DNA of 64,000 nucleotides from Shewanella seohaensis (GTDB taxonomy: Bacteria > Pseudomonadota > Gammaproteobacteria > Enterobacterales > Shewanellaceae). Location of the stretch: positions 4,402,001 through 4,466,000 of the forward strand of contig NZ_CP104900.1 of assembly GCF_025449215.1 (NCBI RefSeq), read 5' to 3'. The notes beneath the pieces were generated by a model. It saw only the letters and a program-made list of their open reading frames with translations. It searched no databases and was not told where the DNA came from. Shown here piece after piece: positions 59,623 to 64,000 of the stretch. The position numbers and the translations under genes are program-made. Each line of letters starts with the position of its first letter. Positions within the stretch are counted from its first letter, which is position 1.

Positions 59623-60096
59623 CTATTTATCCTTTGAACCCATACTATATAAGAACTGACCAATCAGATCTTCTAACACTAATGCGGAGCGAGTATCGTC
59701 AATCTTGTCGCCATCTTTCAGCATACTCACGTCATCATCGACAAAGCCCGGTGTTAATCCGAGGAACTGCTCACCGAGTAAACCTGAAGTTAAAATAGCT
59801 AAGCTACTGGTTTCAGGGAACTTATCAAAACGCTTGTCCATCACAATCGTCACCACAGCCACTAGTTTGACTGGGTCTAAATCAATCTTACTCACGCGGC
59901 CAACCACGACCCCGCCGACCTTGACCGGAGAGCGTACCTTCAAGCCACCGATATTGGTGAAGTTGGCGGTGAGGGTATAGCTGCTGTCGCTGGTCTGCAC
60001 TTCGATATTGGCGACTTTAAACACCAACACCAAAAAGGCCGCTAAGCCCGTTAAGAGAAACATACCCACTAATAATTCAATTTTTCGTGTCAACAT
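59623..60096 (-). CDS. mlaD: MlaD MCE-domain protein
   Basis: 157 aa: one N-terminal helix (residues 6-28) and the MCE domain (GGLKVRSPVKVGGVVVGRV, LAILTSGLLGEQFLGL). Hexamer that forms the periplasmic face of the lipid transporter. Confidence 0.96.
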   Translation of the reverse strand: MLTRKIELLVGMFLLTGLAAFLVLVFKVANIEVQTSDSSYTLTANFTNIGGLKVRSPVKVGGVVVGRVSKIDLDPVKLVAVVTIVMDKRFDKFPETSSLAILTSGLLGEQFLGLTPGFVDDDVSMLKDGDKIDDTRSALVLEDLIGQFLYSMGSKDK

Positions 60097-60150
60097 GCTC
60101 AGTTACCACTCTGTTAATCCGTCTATCTGTATCCTTGGCGCTGCAATCCG

Positions 60151-60936
60151 TTAGCGGCCAAACATCAGGGCTGTTAGTAAAAAGTCCAATGCCAGTACGG
60201 CTAGGCTCGATTGCACCACGGTAGAGGTGGTTGCACGGCTGATCCCTTCAGGATTAGGCACCACTTGATAGCCGCGATATAAGGCTATCCAAGTCACCAC
60301 CACAGCAAAGACGCCGCTCTTAATCAGGCAATTCACTATGTCTTGGCGCCATTCGACCGAGGCTTGCAGAATCGACCAGAAAGCCCCGCCATCGATACCT
60401 TTCCATTCCACGCCCACTAAATGGCCGCCATAAATGCCTACCGCAGTAAACATCAGCGCCAACAGTGGCATGCTGATCACCCCCGCCCAAAAACGTGGCG
60501 CAATGATTTGCCTGAGCGGGTCAATCGCCATCATCTCTAAGCTGGATAACTGCTCGGTACTCTTCATCAGACCGATTTCGGCGGTCAGTGCCGAACCTGC
60601 GCGGCCCGCAAATAATAGCGCTGTGACTACAGGACCGAGTTCACGCAGTAAGCTCAGTGCCACCATGGGGCCTAAGCTCTCTTCAGTACCGAAACCGACT
60701 AAGATGTTGTAGCCCTGCAGCGCCAACACCATGCCGATAAACAGGCCAGAGACCACAATAATGACCATAGATTGTACGCCGACCACATAGATTTGGCGCA
60801 CTAATAATGGAAAACCTTTACGCACCCGAGGCCAGCGAAAAATCGCGCCCCAGAGCATCAGGCCAGCACGGCCAAAACCGAGCACTAACTCGATAGCGCT
60901 GCGGCCGAGGTCGGCAATACTGTCGAATAACTTCAC
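60151..60936 (-). CDS. mlaE: MlaE permease
   Basis: 261 aa, five to six membrane helices with the conserved [20 protein letters not shown], the MlaE/Ttg2B signature. The start is GTG 60936, overlapping the mlaF stop (GTGA), so they are co-translated. Confidence 0.96.
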   Translation of the reverse strand: MKLFDSIADLGRSAIELVLGFGRAGLMLWGAIFRWPRVRKGFPLLVRQIYVVGVQSMVIIVVSGLFIGMVLALQGYNILVGFGTEESLGPMVALSLLRELGPVVTALLFAGRAGSALTAEIGLMKSTEQLSSLEMMAIDPLRQIIAPRFWAGVISMPLLALMFTAVGIYGGHLVGVEWKGIDGGAFWSILQASVEWRQDIVNCLIKSGVFAVVVTWIALYRGYQVVPNPEGISRATTSTVVQSSLAVLALDFLLTALMFGR

Positions 60937-61751
60937 TTGCCAGCTCCTTTAGCCATTAATTCTTGCTGATAATCCTTCGCCGGATAGTGGAAAGGCACTG
61001 GGCCGTCGGGCGCGCCTTGAATAAACTGTTTGAGCTGCGGATTATCAGCATGCTTTAACTCCTCAGGCGTGCCATGGGCGATCACTCTTTTATCAGCCAC
61101 CACATACACATAATCTGCAATTCCGAGCACTTCATCCACATCGTGGGACACCACGATCGAGGTCAGATTCAGCGCATCGGAGAGTTCGCGGATAAGCTTC
61201 ACCAGCACGCCCATGGAAATCGGGTCTTGTCCGGCAAAGGGCTCATCGTACATCACCATTTCAGGCTCAAGGGCGATCGCCCGAGCAAGGGCGGCACGGC
61301 GCTGCATCCCACCGGATAACTCACTTGGCATCATCTGCGCGGCGCCGCGCAGGCCAACGGCTTCGAGTTTCATCAATACAATTGAGCGAATAATCTCTTC
61401 AGGCAAACCCGAATGCTCACGCAGCGCAAAGGCGACGTTATCGAAGACGTTGATATCGGTGAATAAGGCGCCACTTTGAAACAACATGCTCATGCGCTTA
61501 CGCAGTTCGAATAATTGGCTACGACTCGCGGCATGCACATCCTGACCATCGAACAACACTTGGCCGCTATCGGGCGTTAATTGGCCACCGATAAGCTTGA
61601 GCAAAGTGGTTTTACCTATACCGCTGGGGCCCATAATGGCGGTCACTTTGCCCCGAGGGATAGACAAGCTAATATCTTCATATATGACACGCTGGCCACG
61701 GCTGAAGCCCAAATGACGGATCTCAACCAACGGCGTTTGTTCTTGAGTCAT
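60933..61751 (-). CDS. mlaF: MlaF ATP-binding protein
   Basis: 272 aa ABC ATPase. Walker A is [14 protein letters not shown], signature motif [14 protein letters not shown], Walker [15 protein letters not shown]-loop IVVSHDVDE. First gene of mlaFEDCB-ibaG-murA. Energises retrograde phospholipid transport that keeps outer-membrane lipid asymmetry. Confidence 0.97.
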   Translation of the reverse strand: MTQEQTPLVEIRHLGFSRGQRVIYEDISLSIPRGKVTAIMGPSGIGKTTLLKLIGGQLTPDSGQVLFDGQDVHAASRSQLFELRKRMSMLFQSGALFTDINVFDNVAFALREHSGLPEEIIRSIVLMKLEAVGLRGAAQMMPSELSGGMQRRAALARAIALEPEMVMYDEPFAGQDPISMGVLVKLIRELSDALNLTSIVVSHDVDEVLGIADYVYVVADKRVIAHGTPEELKHADNPQLKQFIQGAPDGPVPFHYPAKDYQQELMAKGAGK

Positions 61752-62312
61752 GCTTGATTCCGATATTTGAAAAGAGGTGGCCTACGCTTCCTGCCCAGAC
61801 CAATCGAAGAGCCGCAAATTGTACGTAATTGCGCTTTAACCTACAACAGAATCGACACTATCGTCCTGCGATACTTTCAATTTGCCTCATTTCCAGCGAG
61901 AATGCGCCCTAAGTTTTCGCTCTGTGAAGCTAAAGTGTTACTTAATGTTTTCATCCTTGTTGATTAATCAGCAGGATTGTTTAGTTAAGGCTAATAAGAT
62001 AAGCGAAATAACACTGAACTAGGCAAGACAACTTAACTCAAAAGCCATATTGAATGTCAAACTGGTTATCATGGCGGCCATAGCAATAAAAGTGGCAGCA
62101 CAAAACAACCAAGACGATGATTTTGCTCAAGGCATTCAATCGCTAAACAGGTTATCCTGCCCTATTGCCGCAAACCCTATAGGCAAGGGCAGAACAATAA
62201 GACGCTACTCCGAGTAAGAAGCCGTTAATTTTATCATCTTTATCGCGTACCAAATTGTGCTATTCCAATCCCAGAACGGGGCGACAAAGACAATGCAAGA
62301 AGAGAGATAGAC
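61752..62312. other. Divergent intergenic region between mlaF and kdsD
   Basis: About 560 bp without a supported gene. It must hold the promoters of the leftward Mla operon and of rightward kdsD. A 48-codon frame at 62071-62217 has no ribosome-binding site and was rejected. Confidence 0.5.
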
Positions 62313-63290
62313 ATGGTAGACCAATCACAATTGCGCCAGTGGGGCTGTAAAGTCATCGATATTGAAAAATCGGCCCTCGATAATCTTTATCAATATGTCG
62401 ATTCCGTTGAATTTGCCCAAGCCTGCGAGTTAATTCTCAACTGCACCGGCAAAGTGATAGTGATGGGGATGGGGAAATCAGGCCACATTGGCAATAAAAT
62501 CTCGGCCACCCTCGCCAGCACAGGCACCCCAGCGTTTTTTGTCCATCCAGGCGAAGCCAGCCATGGTGACCTAGGCGTGCTCTCGGACAATGATGTGATT
62601 CTTGCGATTTCAAACTCGGGCGAATCGAGCGAAATCCTCGCGCTGATGCCAGTTATCCAACGTAAAGCCATCCCTGTGATTGCCATGACAGGCAAGCCAG
62701 AATCCACTATGGCGCGTCTATCTAAAATTCATTTATGTATTGAAGTACCAGAGGAAGCCTGCCCGCTTGGGCTTGCGCCAACCTCAAGCACCACTGCAAC
62801 CTTAGTCATGGGCGATGCCATCGCCATCGCGCTGCTGCAAGCCAAAGGCTTTACCCGGGAAGATTTCGCCATGTCCCATCCGGGCGGCGCCTTAGGTCGT
62901 AAGCTGCTGCTTAAAGTCAGCAACGTGATGCACAGCGGCGATGATTTACCACTGGTTAAACACGATATCTGCATCACCGATGCCCTGTATGAGATCTCCA
63001 AGAAAGGCCTTGGCATGACCGCGGTTATCGATGAGCAAAACAAACTCGTGGGTATCTTTACCGACGGCGACCTGCGCCGCGTTATCGATGCCCAAGTCAA
63101 CCTACGCACCACGCCGATTGCCGATGTGATGACGCGAAACTGTGTCACAATTACTGAAAACGTTTTAGCGGCGCAGGCGCTGCAAGTGATGGATTCCAAA
63201 AATATCAACGGTCTGATAGTGATAGATAAAGAACATCATCCTGTCGGAGCCCTCAATATGCTCGATATGGTTAAAGCGGGAGTGATTTAA
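62313..63290 (+). CDS. kdsD: Arabinose-5-phosphate isomerase KdsD
   Basis: Interconverts ribulose-5-P and arabinose-5-P, the start of Kdo synthesis. 325 aa. SIS domain (MGKSGHIGNKISATLASTGT, SNSGESSEI, HPGGALGRKLL), then two CBS domains from residue about 205 (GIFTDGDLRRVI). Its stop overlaps the kdsC start by one base. Confidence 0.95.
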   Translation: MVDQSQLRQWGCKVIDIEKSALDNLYQYVDSVEFAQACELILNCTGKVIVMGMGKSGHIGNKISATLASTGTPAFFVHPGEASHGDLGVLSDNDVILAISNSGESSEILALMPVIQRKAIPVIAMTGKPESTMARLSKIHLCIEVPEEACPLGLAPTSSTTATLVMGDAIAIALLQAKGFTREDFAMSHPGGALGRKLLLKVSNVMHSGDDLPLVKHDICITDALYEISKKGLGMTAVIDEQNKLVGIFTDGDLRRVIDAQVNLRTTPIADVMTRNCVTITENVLAAQALQVMDSKNINGLIVIDKEHHPVGALNMLDMVKAGVI

Positions 63291-63841
63291 TGCCACAGCA
63301 AGGTTTTTATGGCCCCATCAGCGACGATGTTTGGCAAAGGGCGCAAAAAATTAAACTGCTGATCTGCGATGTGGACGGGGTGTTTTCCGACGGCCGCATT
63401 TATTTGAGCAACTCAGGGGAAGAACTCAAAGCCTTCCACACCCGTGATGGTTATGGCGTGCGCTCATTATTGACCAGTGGTTTTAATCTGGCCGTGATAA
63501 CAGGTCGCCAGTCTAAAATTGTCGAAAACCGCATGACGGCTCTGGGTGTGACGCATATTTATCAGGGCGTGGATAATAAATTCGTTCCCTATGAAGAGCT
63601 GCTGTCACTCTACAATGTCACCCCAGAAGAAGTCGCCTATATCGGTGATGATATTGTCGACTTGCCGGTGATGAATGTGGTCGGCTTGGCCGTCTGTGTT
63701 GCCGATGGTCATCCCTATGTCCGTCAACATGCCCATTTTGTGACTCACTTGAATGGTGGACATGGTGCACTCAGGGAACTCACGGATCTGCTCTTGCTGA
63801 GTCAAAACAAGTTCACTTCCGCCCATGGGATGAGCATATGA
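63290..63841 (+). CDS. kdsC: Kdo-8-phosphate phosphatase KdsC
   Basis: 183-residue HAD phosphatase. Motif I is CDVDGVFSDG, motif II AVITGR, and the Lys/Asp motifs are in YIGDDIVDLPVM. C-terminus SAHGMSI. Directly after kdsD and overlapping lptC by 4 bp. Confidence 0.95.
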   Translation: MPQQGFYGPISDDVWQRAQKIKLLICDVDGVFSDGRIYLSNSGEELKAFHTRDGYGVRSLLTSGFNLAVITGRQSKIVENRMTALGVTHIYQGVDNKFVPYEELLSLYNVTPEEVAYIGDDIVDLPVMNVVGLAVCVADGHPYVRQHAHFVTHLNGGHGALRELTDLLLLSQNKFTSAHGMSI

Positions 63842-64000
63842 GTCGTGTGACCCTCGCCATTATCGCCTTTTTTGGTACTGCGCTGGTGCTATATTGGCAA
63901 GTGCAGCAAAAACGCGGTGGCGATACGGATGACAGCTTGAACGTCAGTGACAGACCCGATTACATTATCGAAGATCTGCGCAGCATTGAGTTTAATGAGC
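63838..64000 (+). CDS. lptC: LPS transport protein LptC (partial, 3' end outside)
   Basis: The first 54 codons are visible: a short N-terminal membrane helix (VTLAIIAFFGTALVLYW) and the start of the periplasmic beta-jellyroll (DRPDYIIEDLRSIEFNE). ATGA overlap with kdsC. The remainder lies beyond the right edge. Confidence 0.92.
   Translation, partial: MSRVTLAIIAFFGTALVLYWQVQQKRGGDTDDSLNVSDRPDYIIEDLRSIEFNE

Noticed and set aside
62071..62217. 48-codon frame upstream of kdsD
   Set aside because: No Shine-Dalgarno sequence and no membrane or signal features; probably chance.

Overview
The window is chromosomal DNA of a Gammaproteobacterium, almost certainly Shewanella (S. oneidensis / putrefaciens group). 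The main reasons are a periplasmic [FeFe]-hydrogenase operon with its maturases beside rplI-rpsR-priB-rpsF, tandem general porins, an S46 dipeptidyl-peptidase next to dnaB, and the gene orders parC-parE-yqiA-cpdA-nudF-tolC and murA-ibaG-mlaBCDEF-kdsD-kdsC-lptC. The genus call is by recognition; no search was run.

Layout. 1-5 kb: a chemoreceptor cut by the left edge, a DUF3149 mini-protein, a SieB-like membrane protein, an orphan sensor kinase and tcdA. 5.5-8 kb: two paralogous porins. 8.2-16.2 kb: a leftward run of parC, a secreted sorbosone-dehydrogenase-like protein, parE, yqiA, cpdA, a DUF1249 gene and nudF, with tolC divergent. 17.8-26 kb: envelope proteins, a PCuAC copper-chaperone-like protein, an enoyl-CoA hydratase, a small envelope-stress-like cluster (97-aa exported, 36-aa membrane, PspC), dusA, and a TonB receptor / PKHD hydroxylase iron pair behind a Fur-like box. 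26.5-32 kb: a stand-alone cheX, alr, dnaB and an S46 peptidase. 32-39.3 kb: hydA-hydB-cytochrome b-hydG-unknown-hydE-hydF. 39.5-50 kb: ribosomal and RNA-processing genes (rplI, rpsR, priB, rpsF, rlmB, rnr, purA, rpsI, rplM). 50.3-54.5 kb: zapE, degQ, degS. 54.6-57 kb: a TetR-controlled thioesterase / membrane protein / hydrolase block. 57.1-64 kb: murA, ibaG, the Mla lipid-transport operon, then divergent kdsD-kdsC-lptC.

How the genes work together. The hydrogenase block is a self-contained module: a Tat-exported two-subunit [FeFe] hydrogenase, a cytochrome b to link it to quinones, three maturases and one unknown protein. It sits behind a promoter with a well-placed FNR/EtrA-type box. Much of the rest is envelope biogenesis and quality control (porins, TolC, DegQ/DegS, MurA, Mla, Kds, LptC).

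The most important caution concerns sequence quality. Eight genes (sensor kinase, sorbosone-dehydrogenase-like, cpdA, parE, dusA, hydA, a Sel1-repeat gene and degQ) are broken by single-base frameshifts. Eight of the nine events are one-base losses in runs of the same base. Because parE is essential, these look like base-calling errors rather than real mutations. The genes are annotated here over their repaired spans.
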